NCBI GenBank assembly: GCA_029821235.1
Contig: JALGTT010000149.1
Location: 1-9,753, forward strand
Direction of reading: 5' to 3'
Origin: Candidatus Hebobacteria bacterium
Lineage (GTDB): Bacteria > Armatimonadota > Hebobacteria > Hebobacterales > Hebobacteraceae
Length of the DNA stretch: 9,753 bases
Part shown: piece by piece, positions 1-6,885 of the stretch
Layout: each line of letters begins with the position of its first letter
Numbering within the stretch: position 1 is the stretch's first letter
Position numbers and translations under genes: made by a program
The notes under the pieces: generated by a model
Databases searched by the model: none
What the model was told of the DNA's origin: nothing
Seen by the model: only the letters and a program-made list of their open reading frames with translations

Positions 1-1
1 G

Positions 2-27
2 GGCTGGGCATTCTCTGATGCCCAGCC
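2..27. repeat. Perfect inverted repeat (hairpin) at the left edge
   Basis: Arms 2-10 (ggctgggca) and 19-27 (tgcccagcc) are perfectly complementary over 9 bases around an 8-base loop. Neither strand shows a T-tract after the stem, so it is not a classical intrinsic terminator. It may end a transcript from beyond the left edge, or belong to the same family of GC-rich intergenic palindromes as the element at 59-144. What lies upstream is outside the window. Confidence 0.6.
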
Positions 28-58
28 GCAGGGGAGGTTGCGACGCGAGGGGTGGATG

Positions 59-144
59 GTCTGTTGTAGTCGGGCGGGGCGGCGAAGCCTCCTTTGTCCG
101 CCGAAGGCGGACTCAGTTGCCCAGGGACTGCCCGTCCTACAGAC
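59..144. repeat. Palindromic intergenic repeat (REP/MITE-like), overlapping the methyltransferase stop
   Basis: The outer arms form an imperfect inverted repeat: 59-75 reads gtctgttgtagtcgggc, and the reverse complement of 130-144 reads gtctgtaggacgggc. Between them lies a perfect 7-bp hairpin, gtccgcc (96-102), loop gaa, ggcggac (106-112). The nested layout resembles small dispersed palindromic elements of bacterial genomes. The right arm runs into the methyltransferase gene, whose last two codons and TAG stop (137-139) lie inside it. A related, degenerate sequence in the opposite orientation begins near 9587. No coding capacity is seen. Confidence 0.5.
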
Positions 145-946
145 GGCCTTCCTCTTGCACCCGCCTCTCCGCCAACTCCACATAGGCCGGGTCGACGTCC
201 ACGCCGATCCAGAGGCGGCCGAGCTGCGCGGCGGCGACACAGGTGGAGCCCGACCCGCAGAACGGGTCCAGCACCAGAGAGCCCCTCCAGGAGTACAGCT
301 TGATCAGGCGCCGGGGCAGCTCCACCGGGAACGGGCTCGGGTGGCCGATCTTCTTCGCGGAATCGGTGGGGAACTGCCAGATGCTCTTCGTGTAGGCGGT
401 GAACTCCTCGCTGGTGACATCCGGCTCGGCCTTCGCCTGCTCCGCGCTGGCCGGGTCGGGCGGCGGCAGGCGGAACTGGTCCTTGCAGAACACCATGATG
501 AACTCGTGCACATCCCGCAGGGTGGGGTTGCTGGGGCTGCGCCAACTCCCCCAGGCGGTGGACACCCCCACGGAGGCGGCCTTGTCCCAGATGATCTCCC
601 CCCGCATCAGGAACCCCAACTCGATCAACTGCTGGGTGATATAGGATTGCAGCGGCAGATACGGCTGGCGGTCCACCCCGGCCACGTTCACGCAGATGCG
701 CCCGCCCGGCCGCAGCACCCGCCTGCACTCCGTCCACACGTCCCGCAACAGGGCGAGGTACTCCTCCAGGGGCAGCGCGTCATTGTGGTTCTTGTACTTC
801 TTGCCCACATTGTACGGCGGCGAGCAGATCACCAGGTCCACCACCTCATCCTCGATCATGTCGAGGCGGCGGCTGTCAGCGCAGTAGATACAGTTGGCGA
901 TGGTGCGCGCGCCGACAATGGGTTGAGCGGAGCAGTCCACGTTCAT
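137..946 (-). CDS. Beta-class site-specific DNA methyltransferase (N4-cytosine or N6-adenine)
   Basis: This 269-residue protein is predicted to transfer a methyl group from S-adenosylmethionine to an exocyclic amino group in a specific DNA site. The catalytic motif IV, SPPY, is at residues 42-45. The SAM-binding motif I, DPFCGSGST, is at 227-235, followed by an acidic pair (VDVD, 249-252) typical of motif II. A motif X-like stretch (HPSPFPVELPRRLI) starts at 202. Motif IV preceding motif I defines the beta arrangement. SPPY is commonest in N4-cytosine enzymes but also occurs in N6-adenine enzymes, so the base is not settled. All motifs are present and the length is normal, so the enzyme should be active. 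The ATG at 946 has only a poor ribosome-binding site (GAGG almost touching the start). The stop lies in a palindromic repeat. No restriction endonuclease is visible, so it is either solitary or its partner lies beyond the left edge. Confidence 0.9.
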   Translation of the reverse strand: MNVDCSAQPIVGARTIANCIYCADSRRLDMIEDEVVDLVICSPPYNVGKKYKNHNDALPLEEYLALLRDVWTECRRVLRPGGRICVNVAGVDRQPYLPLQSYITQQLIELGFLMRGEIIWDKAASVGVSTAWGSWRSPSNPTLRDVHEFIMVFCKDQFRLPPPDPASAEQAKAEPDVTSEEFTAYTKSIWQFPTDSAKKIGHPSPFPVELPRRLIKLYSWRGSLVLDPFCGSGSTCVAAAQLGRLWIGVDVDPAYVELAERRVQEEGRL

Positions 947-996
947 CCTCGATAGTCCATTCTCTGCCCTCGGGCCAATGCCCTACCTGGGTGGAG

Positions 997-1596
997 TCAG
1001 CGGAGCCTTCCATACCAGCCCGCGAGCCCGGAGAGCATCATCTGCACGGCGATGGTGGCCACCACCAGGCCGGTGATGCGGATGAGAGGCCCCATCACAT
1101 GGCGCGCGGAGAGCATGCGGCCGATGTGGCGTCCGGCGAGCATGAGAATCAAGTTCACCAGCACCGCCGCGGTGAGCGAGAGGCAGGTGGCCGGCACGCC
1201 GGACTCGGCCGAGAATGAGATGGCAGCGGTGATGGTGGCCGGGCCCGCAATGAGGGGCGAGGCCAAAGGCACCACCGCCACCTCGCAAAGCTGCTCCTTG
1301 GATGGCACCTCGAAGAAGACGCCCTTGGTGAGGGCATTGATTCCGATCAGGAGCAATATCAGTCCCCCGGCGATGCGCAGGGAGTAGAGGTCTACGTGGA
1401 AGATGCTGCGGAGAAGAAAGTTGCCGGCGGCCGCGAGCGCGATCAGGATCGCCAACCCGATCGCCGAGGACTGCACGCAGATGCGGTTTATCTCCGCCGG
1501 CTTGGTTTCCTCCGGGAGCATGGAGAGGATGAATATCTTGCTCACCGGGTTGATCAGCGCCAGCATGTAGAGCGTGTTGGTTACGAACGGCTCCAT
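997..1596 (-). CDS. MarC family integral membrane protein
   Basis: This 199-residue hydrophobic protein matches the MarC family (formerly UPF0056), inner-membrane proteins of unknown transport role. They were once linked to multiple antibiotic resistance, but that role was not upheld for E. coli MarC. About six membrane segments can be seen, roughly at residues 3-27, 42-62, 73-92, 108-128, 136-156 and 172-190. Family hallmarks are the early LINPVSKIF (14-22), RIAGG (74-78), and VVPLASPLIAGPATI (108-122), with RITGLVVATIAVQ (173-185) near the end. The start is the ATG at 1596, preceded by GGAAGG eight bases upstream. A GTG three codons earlier at 1605 is too close to that site. The gene lies 50 bases upstream of the methyltransferase and 115 bases downstream of the GH94 gene, so it may have its own promoter. 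No link to sugar metabolism is evident. Confidence 0.92.
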   Translation of the reverse strand: MEPFVTNTLYMLALINPVSKIFILSMLPEETKPAEINRICVQSSAIGLAILIALAAAGNFLLRSIFHVDLYSLRIAGGLILLLIGINALTKGVFFEVPSKEQLCEVAVVPLASPLIAGPATITAAISFSAESGVPATCLSLTAAVLVNLILMLAGRHIGRMLSARHVMGPLIRITGLVVATIAVQMMLSGLAGWYGRLR

Positions 1597-1711
1597 ACCT
1601 CGCACCTTCCATCGGCGGCCCGTCCCACCGCATGGTTACCATATCGAGGAAAACTATGCTTCTTGGCCACCGACAGCGCGATGGACGCGCGCGCCTGAAG
1701 AACACCGCTCT
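1597..1711. other. Intergenic gap between the GH94 and MarC genes
   Basis: This 115-base gap separates two minus-strand genes. Just past the GH94 stop there is a short GC hairpin, gcgcg (1676-1680), loop atgga, cgcgc (1686-1690), without a T-tract, which is at best a weak terminator. An inverted repeat atggt-t-accat sits at 1632-1642, about 35 bases upstream of the MarC start, in the most AT-rich part of the gap. It could mark a promoter or operator, but no clear -35/-10 pair is seen. The MarC ribosome-binding site is at 1605-1610. Confidence 0.3.
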
Positions 1712-4138
1712 CTAGCGGGGCTCTTGTGCCGTCTCCCCCATCTTCACCTGCACGCGCACTTCCGCGCCTTCGGGCGCGGCGGGGATGAGGTTGCCCTCCA
1801 CCGGCTTGCCGTCCACGATTACTTCGCGCACCCCGCGGCAGATTCCTTTCGGCTTCTCCACCGCGATCTCGTAGCGCGCGCCGCGGAACAGCCGGGTCAC
1901 CTTGAACCCCGTCCAGTCCGACGGGACACACGGGGCGATGCGGAGGCCGTCGTAATCCGGCCGCACGCCGAGCATGTACTGCGAGGCGGTGACGAGGGCC
2001 CAGCCGGCGGTGCCGGTCATCCACGCCCGCCCCGCCCGGCCGTGCAGCGGGTGCTCGAACCCGGCCACGAACTGGCTGAAGATGTAGGGCTCCATGTGGT
2101 GGATGTCGGCGATCTCGTTCTTGGTGCTGGGCAGGAACGAATGGTAGTACTCCCAGGCGCGGTCCCCGCGCCCCAGCAGGCACTCGGCGATGATCGCCCA
2201 GTTCATGGGGTGGTTGAAGATGCCGCCGTTCTCCTTCAGGCCGGGGGGCACCACGCTGTTCGCACCATAGCGCGGGTTGTATCTCGTGTAGGCGGGCGCG
2301 TTGAGGACGATGCCGTACTTGGTGAACAGGCGCTCGTGCACGGAGTCCATGGCGCGGAGGGCGCGCTCCTTGGGGGCGAGGCCCGCGAACACCGACCAGG
2401 ACTGGGGCATGTGGTCGATCTGATTCTCGTGTGACTGCTTGGAGCCGACCGGCTCCCCGTCCCCGATGAAGGCGCGCATGTACCAGTCGCCGTCCCAGGC
2501 GGCCTCGTTGATGATGCGGGCCATCTCCTCCGCCCGCGCCTGCACCGGCGCGGGGTCGCCCTCCACCTCGGGCCGGGAGAGCAGGGCCGTCAGCTCGCGC
2601 GCCGCCCAGATGAACAGCATCCCCGTCCACACGCTCACCGAGCCCTTCTCCAGGTTCAGGCCGTCGTTCCAATCCATCATCCGCATCAGCGGCAGGCCGT
2701 GCAGCCCCCGCTGGCCCCACGACCAGTCGAGGATGCGGAGCAGATGGTCCAGCGCGGGCGCGGAGCCGCCGTCCATGAAGGGGATCTCCTCCTTCAGGAA
2801 GTCGAAGTCCCCGGTCTCCTTGATGTAGGCGCACACCGCGGGCACCACCCACAGCGGCGAGTCGGAGGCCGGGGTGGCGAGTTGCCCCTCGAGCGTGGCC
2901 CCGCCCTCTCCTGCGATCCCGATCTCCCCGTCCCCGAACATATAGCCTCCGGCCACCATCGCCGCCAGGTCCCCCTCCAGCGCGTACTCGTGGGTGGTGA
3001 CCCCGCTCTGGAACTGGTGCTTCAGCAGCAGGCGCAGCCGCTCCCGCACGTCTCCCGGCAGCATGTGCATGATGCCGAGGACATCCTGGCTGGTGTCCCG
3101 GTAGCCGCGGGGCGTGAGGAAGGTGTTCACCGTCTGGTATGCGTTCCACGAGTTGACCACCGCATTCATGCCCTCGTGCGGGGTCTCGATCTGGAGGGTG
3201 CTGAGGCGGCTGTCCCAGTGCTTCTTCACCTCTTCCAGCGCGGCGCGCGCGTTCTCCGGCCGGGTGTAGTGGTCCAACTTCTCCCGCCACTCCGTCCCCT
3301 CGTCATCCACCCCCAGCACGAAGACGATGGCGTCCTCCGCGCCGGGGTCGAGGTGCAGTTTCAGGTGGAGGGCGGCGATGGGGTCCCAGCCGTAATACTG
3401 CTTCCCGGAGCACCGCCCGCGCTCCACCGCGACGGGGTTGCCCTCATCCCGCCACATGCCGATGAACTCGGAGCGCTGCACATCGAAGGATTCCGGCTGC
3501 CGGCCGCACCCGAAATAGGCGCGGTGGAGGACGAACACCTCGTCTCCCTTGGGCGGACCGCTGTCGCTGCGGGTCTCGTTGAACACCACCCCCTCCTCGC
3601 AGCGCACAACGCCCACGTACTTCGACGCCTGCTGATTCAGCAGGTCCTTCACCACCCCCCACAGGCAGAACTCGGCATAGGTGAACAGATCCAGATCGCG
3701 CGGACGGTCGGAATCGTTGCGGATGGTGCAGATCCACAGCTCCAGCCGCTCCCCCACCGGCACCACATAGGTGACCTCGGAGGCGATCCCGTCCCGCTTC
3801 GCGCGGACGGTGGTGTAGCCCATGCCGTGCCGGCACTCGTACTCGTCCAATTCCGCCATCACCGGCTGCCAGGTGGCGGACCAGATTGCGGGCGCGCCCT
3901 TCTCGCTCTCTTCCCTCAGGTACAGATACCTCCCCGGCCGGTCGTCGGGGAGCCGCCGCGGGTGCTCCCGCAGCACCCGCATCAGACTCATATCTCCCGC
4001 ATACGAGTACCCCCCGCCCGTGTGGCTCACCACCGCCCGGTAGCCGATATGCCCCAGGTAGTTGCACCACGGCGCCGGCGTATCCGGGCGCTCGATCACG
4101 TACTCGCGATTGGCTTGGTCGAAGCGGCCGTAACGCAT
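1712..4138 (-). CDS. GH94 family phosphorylase (N,N'-diacetylchitobiose/cellobiose phosphorylase-like)
   Basis: This 808-residue protein has the full GH94 plan: N-terminal beta-sandwich (about 1-280), linker helices, (alpha/alpha)6 catalytic barrel (about 320-740) and a C-terminal beta-sheet piece. GH94 enzymes use inorganic phosphate to cleave beta-linked disaccharides, giving a sugar 1-phosphate and a free sugar. Family features include an N-terminus like chitobiose phosphorylases (MRYGRFDQANREYVI, then APWCNYLG), GYRDTSQD at 345-352, the DWND motif at 489-492 with D492 as predicted general acid, ENGGIFNHP at 636-644 (phosphate-side loop) and WMTGTAGW at 706-713. There is no signal peptide, so it acts in the cytosol. 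The ATG at 4138 has GAGGAG eight bases upstream, inside the 17-base gap after the peptidase stop, so the two genes are probably co-transcribed. The frame stays open further upstream, but only because it overlaps the peptidase gene. About 13 residues seem missing before GYRD, and the usual DDHLW reads SDSPLW (425-430). The exact substrate is therefore uncertain. Confidence 0.9.
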   Translation of the reverse strand: MRYGRFDQANREYVIERPDTPAPWCNYLGHIGYRAVVSHTGGGYSYAGDMSLMRVLREHPRRLPDDRPGRYLYLREESEKGAPAIWSATWQPVMAELDEYECRHGMGYTTVRAKRDGIASEVTYVVPVGERLELWICTIRNDSDRPRDLDLFTYAEFCLWGVVKDLLNQQASKYVGVVRCEEGVVFNETRSDSGPPKGDEVFVLHRAYFGCGRQPESFDVQRSEFIGMWRDEGNPVAVERGRCSGKQYYGWDPIAALHLKLHLDPGAEDAIVFVLGVDDEGTEWREKLDHYTRPENARAALEEVKKHWDSRLSTLQIETPHEGMNAVVNSWNAYQTVNTFLTPRGYRDTSQDVLGIMHMLPGDVRERLRLLLKHQFQSGVTTHEYALEGDLAAMVAGGYMFGDGEIGIAGEGGATLEGQLATPASDSPLWVVPAVCAYIKETGDFDFLKEEIPFMDGGSAPALDHLLRILDWSWGQRGLHGLPLMRMMDWNDGLNLEKGSVSVWTGMLFIWAARELTALLSRPEVEGDPAPVQARAEEMARIINEAAWDGDWYMRAFIGDGEPVGSKQSHENQIDHMPQSWSVFAGLAPKERALRAMDSVHERLFTKYGIVLNAPAYTRYNPRYGANSVVPPGLKENGGIFNHPMNWAIIAECLLGRGDRAWEYYHSFLPSTKNEIADIHHMEPYIFSQFVAGFEHPLHGRAGRAWMTGTAGWALVTASQYMLGVRPDYDGLRIAPCVPSDWTGFKVTRLFRGARYEIAVEKPKGICRGVREVIVDGKPVEGNLIPAAPEGAEVRVQVKMGETAQEPR

Positions 4139-4146
4139 TCTGCAGT

Positions 4147-4152
4147 CTCCTC
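4147..4152 (-). promoter_or_regulatory. Ribosome-binding site fixing the GH94 start
   Basis: The minus strand reads GAGGAG here, eight bases before the ATG at 4138, inside the gap after the peptidase stop (4156-4158). It decides against a longer protein extending into the peptidase gene. Confidence 0.75.
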
Positions 4153-4155
4153 GGT

Positions 4156-6110
4156 TCACTTGCCCAGGTACTTGCCGAACCAGTCCAGCGTCCGGTTGAG
4201 GGTGTCGCAGACATACCGCGGCGCCGAGCCGGCGAACCCGTGCCCGCCGGTCGGGTAGCGCACGAAGGCGGACTCCACTCCCCCGTGGTGTAGACGATCT
4301 CGGAGTGGGAGATGGGCACCCGCCAATCGTCCTCCGCGTGGAGCAGCAGCAGGGGGGTCTTGATCTTGTGGGCGTGGCTGGAGGCGGATACGCGCCGGTA
4401 CTCCGGCAGCCGCTCCCAGGGCGGCCCGCCCAGTTCCTGCTCCGACCACTGCGGCATATCGGCCGAGTAGTAGAACATCGGCTCATCGGTGGCCGCGCAC
4501 TGGGCGACCCCGGCCGCAAAGCGATCGGTGGTGCCCAGCAGCCACACCGTCATGAACCCGCCGTAGGAGGCTCCCGTCACCCCCACCCGGCTCCGATCCA
4601 CCTGGCCCTTGCGGATCACGTGATCCAGGGCCGCCAGGTAGTCCCGGGAGTCGTTGGGGCCCCACTTGCCCACCACGGAGGTGTTGAATCTCCGTCCATA
4701 CCCGGTGGAGCCGCGGCAGTTGGCGAAGATCACGATGAACCCCTTCGCCGCCAGCACCTGTGTGCTCAGCCTGAAGGTCTCCAGGAATGCGTGGTAGGGC
4801 CCGCCGTGGGTCAGCACCACCGCCGGCCGCTTCGCGCCGGCCCGCAAGCCGGGCGGCTTCACCATCCACCCCTGAATTCTGGTGCCGTCGAAGGACTCAC
4901 ACCAGAAGGACTCGGCCTTCGCCAGCGCCTTGCCGCGCACGAATGCCTCGTTCTCCCGGGTCAGCGCCCGCTCCCCCTGGCCGGAGGCGTCACAGCAGAA
5001 CAATTCCTCCGGGTGATCGAAGGGGGCATGGGTGAAGGCGATGTCCCCGGTCTGCGCGGCCACCGTGTATCCCCCGACGACGCGCTCCTTGGGGAGCACC
5101 CGGGCCACCTCTCCCCCCAGGTCGGCCCGCCAGAGGGAGCAGAAACCCTCGTCATAGCACTGGAAATACACGCCCGAGCCGTCGGCCGCCCACCTGGGCG
5201 ATCCCGGCAGGCGGTCCAGAGAGGCGCTCAACGAGGTGGGCCTCCCGCCTCGAACCGACTGAATATACAGTTCCTGTGACAGCCAGGGGATCCGCTCCTC
5301 CTCAGAGCCGGTGAACGCCAGCCACTTGCCGTCCGGCGACCACACGGGCTCGCCCGCGCCCCCGGAGAGGTTGGTGAACCGGCGCGCTTTGCCGCCCTTG
5401 GCGGGCACCAGCCAGATGTCTGCCACCAGGTCCCAGTCCGGCTTCCGGCCGCGGTTGGAGACGAAGGCGATCAGTTTGCCGTCCGGCGACCACGCGGGAT
5501 GGGAGTCATCGCAGTTCCCATCGGTTATCTGTTTGAGCTTGCCGCCGTCGGCCGGCACCACGTAGATGTGCCGCCGCTCCTCCTTGGGCAGGAAATCGGT
5601 CGAGCGATAGCGCAGTTCGTCGGTCTCCTTCACATCGGTGGCATAGACGCGGCCCCGTTTCACCTGGAACTTGGGCTTCTTCTCGTAGCCCTCCTCGTCC
5701 TCCGGCTTGGGGTTGCGGGCGAGGAAGGCGATCTGCTTTCCATCCGGGGACCAGAGCGGCTCGGAGGCCCCCTGCTTCAAATCGGTCACCTGCTTCGCCT
5801 CCCCGCCCTCCACGGAGATCACCCAGATCTGGGGCTTCGCCTTGTCGTCGTCCTTCTCGGGCGCGACGAAGGCGAGGCGCTTCCCATCGGGCGACCAGCG
5901 GGGCGAGCCGTCCCGGTGGTGCCGGTTGGTGAGCTGGAGGCGCCGCTTCCCATCGGTCGAGACCAGCCAGATGTCGGACAGCCACCGGTCCTTCTGGCGG
6001 TCGGCCTGGGAGATTACGCAGGCGACCCACTTGCCGTCCGGTGAGACCTGGGGATCGGCAATCGTTCGCAGGCGATAGACGTCTTCTGGGCTAACAGCAC
6101 GGCGAGCCAT
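4156..6110 (-). CDS. S9 (prolyl oligopeptidase) family peptidase, interrupted by a frameshift
   Basis: This encodes an acylaminoacyl-peptidase/dipeptidyl-peptidase-like serine peptidase of about 651 residues if the frameshift is bridged. Residues 1-400 form a PD40/WD40-like propeller with repeated SPDGK motifs at about 23, 73, 121, 208 and 258. The alpha/beta hydrolase domain follows: HGGP at 435-438, nucleophile Ser515 in GASYGG, and the predicted catalytic Asp595 in HAEDDWRVP. The third member, His in YPTGGHGF (codon 4242-4240), lies in a different frame, as does the proper C-terminus ending LGK. The switch is at a run of five Gs near 4280-4284. Counting residues against relatives suggests about 10 nt are missing there, so the reading as given would lose the catalytic His and run on to 3444 inside the GH94 gene. 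The start ATG at 6110 has CAGGAG six bases upstream. No signal peptide is seen. It lies 57 bases after the DJ-1 gene and 17 before GH94. Confidence 0.85.
4279..4290 (-). other. Frameshift site in the S9 peptidase gene
   Basis: Read on the minus strand, the zero frame is TAC ACC ACG GGG GAG TGG, giving VYTTGEW, which has no family resemblance onwards. The -1 frame across the same five-G run gives GGVESAFVRYPTGGHGF, the expected end of the hydrolase domain. The segment between the DWRVP motif and YP is about three residues short of relatives even after the shift. That favours a deletion of roughly 10 nt over a simple slip. Confidence 0.8.
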
Positions 6111-6167
6111 AAGGAACTCCTGAGTTACAAGTTGTGGTGGACCGCGGTGTCCCGTCTCTCCGGCGGG

Positions 6168-6710
6168 CTAGTCTCCGGCCACGGCCGCCATGAACTCCCG
6201 CATGTACTCCGGCAGATAGCCGTAGTACACGCTGGTCACCAGCGGCCCGTCACGCACCGCGGGAGCGTCCACATAGGTGGCGCCCGCGTTCTCGACATCC
6301 ACGGCCATGTCGTGCGGGCAGGCCACCTTCCGCCCCCGCACCACCTCCGCGGAGACCAGCACCCACGGCCCGTGGCAGATGGCCCCGACCACCTTGTCCA
6401 TCGCCACCATCTCCCGGATCAGGTCGCAAACCTCCCCGCGGTCCCGAAGGAACAGCGGGCCGTAGATGCCCCCGGGCAGGTGAACGGCGTCCAGTTCTTC
6501 GGCCCTCAGCACGGCGAGCGCATGCGTGGTGGTGAAGGGCAGCCCGTCCAGGCCATGGCGGCCCTCGCCGTAGACGGTGGCGTCCGCCTCCGGCCCGGCC
6601 ACCAGCACCTCTGCTCCCGCCTCCTTGAGGCGATAGTACGGGAACAGGAACTCGTGCTCGTGATAGCCATCCGCGATCAAGATGGCGATTTTCTTGCCCT
6701 CAAGCCGCAT
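6168..6710 (-). CDS. DJ-1/PfpI family protein
   Basis: This 180-residue protein of the DJ-1/PfpI superfamily (class I glutamine amidotransferase-like fold) has members described as intracellular peptidases, glyoxalases or deglycases. The nucleophile elbow AICHGPW (110-116) has Cys112 followed by His113, and Glu20 in HEHEFLFPYYRLKEAG matches the conserved Glu of PfpI. LPGGIYGP (78-85) is the usual LPGG loop. The C-terminus has SVYYGYLPEYMREF (160-173) where many relatives have an SR-x-P-x-DLP motif, so the active-site rim differs. The ATG at 6710 is preferred: GGGAG lies nine bases upstream, and the protein begins like PfpI. A GTG seven codons earlier (6731) has no such site. It is the first gene of the minus-strand run, facing the cupin operon across 175 bases, and precedes the S9 peptidase. 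Activity cannot be assigned. Confidence 0.88.
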   Translation of the reverse strand: MRLEGKKIAILIADGYHEHEFLFPYYRLKEAGAEVLVAGPEADATVYGEGRHGLDGLPFTTTHALAVLRAEELDAVHLPGGIYGPLFLRDRGEVCDLIREMVAMDKVVGAICHGPWVLVSAEVVRGRKVACPHDMAVDVENAGATYVDAPAVRDGPLVTSVYYGYLPEYMREFMAAVAGD

Positions 6711-6885
6711 CTGAAGTTGCTCCCGTCGCACACCGCGATCTTCTTGGCACTGCTTCGACGGAGATGCGAGGAATCCCCCATCACAGTGTCACAAGGAGGG
6801 TGCATCCACGCACAGAACCCCCTTCGGCAGAGAATCTGGCCTGAGCCCACGCGAGTGCGGCGCGCGCGGGCCGGGAGGAGCGATC
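6711..6885. promoter_or_regulatory. Divergent intergenic region with probable back-to-back promoters
   Basis: These 175 bases separate the starts of the DJ-1 gene (minus) and the cupin gene (plus), so promoters for both directions should lie here. I could not find a convincing sigma-70 -35/-10 pair on either strand. The one small motif is tcaca-gtg-tcaca at 6781-6793, a tandem pair of tcaca near the middle, a reasonable operator candidate but with weak support. The right part is very GC-rich and ends in gggaggag (6873-6880), a strong ribosome-binding site five bases from the cupin ATG. Confidence 0.4.
6720..6724 (-). promoter_or_regulatory. Ribosome-binding site deciding the DJ-1/PfpI start
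   Basis: GGGAG on the minus strand lies nine bases before the ATG at 6710. It falls inside the longer GTG-started version, which argues for the shorter 180-residue protein. Confidence 0.6.

Noticed and set aside
38..955. Plus-strand open frame opposite the methyltransferase
   Set aside because: It runs through the palindromic repeat and antisense to intact SPPY and DPFCGSGST motifs, with no domain of its own.
958..966. cattctctg shared with positions 9-17, with a similar minus-strand string near 6826-6835
   Set aside because: Matches of 9-10 bases are expected by chance in a window this size, and the flanks do not extend the similarity.
1581..3290. Long minus-strand open frame of 569 codons in another frame of the GH94 gene
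   Set aside because: It has the Arg/Gly/Ala/Pro-rich composition of an off-frame reading of GC-rich DNA and no family resemblance, while the GH94 frame has clear motifs throughout.
3444..4155. C-terminal extension of the S9 peptidase into the GH94 gene
   Set aside because: After the frameshift the sequence loses all peptidase resemblance and merely reads GH94 DNA in the wrong frame.
2699..4258. Plus-strand open frame of about 519 codons opposite GH94
   Set aside because: It is antisense to a strongly supported enzyme, has His/Pro/Gly-rich low-complexity composition and no recognisable domain.
4139..4519. 127-residue N-terminal extension of GH94
   Set aside because: It overlaps the peptidase 3' end in the wrong frame. 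The MRYGRFDQANREYVI start is typical of GH94 and has its own GAGGAG.
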